NCBI GenBank assembly: GCA_934270705.1
Contig: CAKQQG010000014.1
Location: forward strand, 1 to 30,552
DNA from: an uncultured Oxalobacter sp.
GTDB lineage: Bacteria; Pseudomonadota; Gammaproteobacteria; Burkholderiales; Burkholderiaceae_D
Direction of reading: 5' to 3'
Length of the DNA stretch: 30,552 nucleotides
Under the pieces are notes generated by a model. It made no database searches and was not told the origin of the DNA. It saw only the letters and a program-made list of their open reading frames with translations. This document shows, piece after piece, positions 29,879 to 30,552 of the stretch. The first letter of the stretch is position 1; the number at the start of each line of letters is the position of its first letter. A program made the position numbers and the translations under genes.

Positions 29879-30552
29879 TCAGTTGTCGCGTAAAAGGTCG
29901 TTGATCGCCGTTTTGGCGCGTGTCTGTGCATCCACGCGCTTGACGATGACTGCACAGTATAAACTGTATTTTCCGCTGGGGTCGGGCAGATTGCCGGGTA
30001 CGACGACGGAACCGGACGGGACGCGTCCGTAGAGGATGCGGTCGTTTTCGCGGTCGTAGATGCGGGTGGACTGACCGATATATACCCCCATGGAAATGAC
30101 GCTGTTTTCCTCGACGATGACGCCTTCGACGATTTCGGAACGCGCGCCGATGAAGCAGTTGTCCTCGATGATGGTCGGATTGGCCTGCATCGGTTCGAGT
30201 ACGCCGCCGATACCGACACCGCCGGAGAGGTGGACATGCTTGCCGATTTGCGCACAGGAGCCGACGGTGGCCCAGGTGTCGATCATCGTGCCTTCATCGA
30301 CATAGGCGCCGATATTGACGAAAGACGGCATCATGACGACGTTTTTGCCGATGTAGCTGCCCAGACGGGCGACGGCGGGCGGCACGACACGGTATCCGCC
30401 GCGTGCGAAATCTTCCTGTGAATAATTGGCGAATTTGCTGCTGACCTTGTCATAAAAATGCAGGGCGGGCGAGCCGTCGGAACCGACGGGCATGACGACA
30501 TTTTCCTGAAGGCGGAAAGAAAGGAGAACGGCTTTTTTGGTCCACTGGTTGA
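29879..30552 (-). CDS. dapD: 2,3,4,5-tetrahydropyridine-2,6-dicarboxylate N-succinyltransferase (5' end outside window)
   Basis: The C-terminal 223 residues of DapD, cut by the window edge. The reading frame continues past the first visible in-frame ATG (30493) to the edge ([20 protein letters not shown]), which is normal DapD sequence, so that ATG is internal. The visible part contains the left-handed beta-helix acyltransferase core: [49 protein letters not shown] and [13 protein letters not shown], then [15 protein letters not shown] and the C-terminal [18 protein letters not shown]. DapD transfers succinyl from CoA to tetrahydrodipicolinate, one step before aminotransfer and then DapE. Full-length family members are ~275 aa, so about 50 residues are missing. 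Confidence 0.96.
   Translation of the reverse strand, partial: NQWTKKAVLLSFRLQENVVMPVGSDGSPALHFYDKVSSKFANYSQEDFARGGYRVVPPAVARLGSYIGKNVVMMPSFVNIGAYVDEGTMIDTWATVGSCAQIGKHVHLSGGVGIGGVLEPMQANPTIIEDNCFIGARSEIVEGVIVEENSVISMGVYIGQSTRIYDRENDRILYGRVPSGSVVVPGNLPDPSGKYSLYCAVIVKRVDAQTRAKTAINDLLRDN

Overview
The window is a chromosomal housekeeping region from a betaproteobacterium of the order Burkholderiales, most likely an Oxalobacter-like member of the Oxalobacteraceae. This rests on protein character (a Bph3-type short H-NS, a two-subunit topoisomerase IV operon), on gene order (rimP-nusA-infB-rbfA-truB-typA; an HU gene followed by tRNA-Val, tRNA-Asp and a PpiD-type chaperone; dapD-dapE-prmB) and on moderate-to-high GC. 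The family-level placement is inference. I see no insertion sequence, integrase, CRISPR array or prophage block.

Layout. 1-2.9 kb: short accessory or stress genes, namely an H-NS-like nucleoid protein, an orphan PIN-domain protein head-to-head with yaaA, a small phage-like protein of unknown function, and a RidA-family enamine deaminase. 2.9-7.3 kb (minus strand): parE-parC. 7.3-16.2 kb (plus strand): the transcription/translation operon rimP-nusA-infB-rbfA-truB followed by typA. It is preceded by a sigma70-type promoter and a strong intrinsic terminator inside the leader, which suggests attenuation. 16.5-19.6 kb: the HU gene with a near-consensus promoter, tRNA-Val(UAC), tRNA-Asp(GUC) and their terminator, then ppiD and a PaaI-type thioesterase. 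19.7-23.8 kb: a small membrane protein, a YafS-like methyltransferase, a two-CBS protein and a PAS-GGDEF-EAL protein. 24.0-25.6 kb: gloB and rnhA, divergent, then a small secreted protein. 25.8-30.6 kb (minus strand): dapD (cut by the window edge)-dapE-prmB-yheS.

How the genes fit together. Most of the window serves gene expression: ribosome maturation (RimP, RbfA), transcription elongation and termination (NusA), initiation (IF-2), tRNA modification (TruB), the ribosome-associated GTPase TypA, the ABC-F factor YheS and the L3 methyltransferase PrmB. Chromosome topology and architecture are covered by ParC/ParE, HU and H-NS. Lysine/peptidoglycan precursor synthesis (DapD, DapE) and metabolite repair or detoxification (RidA, GloB) complete it.

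I did not find a convincing undescribed multi-gene system. The points most worth a second look are the leader terminator before rimP, the Gln at the ParC quinolone-determining position, the Asn-for-Asp changes in the GGDEF domain, a 10-bp inverted repeat upstream of the CBS gene, and a few small genes of unknown function.
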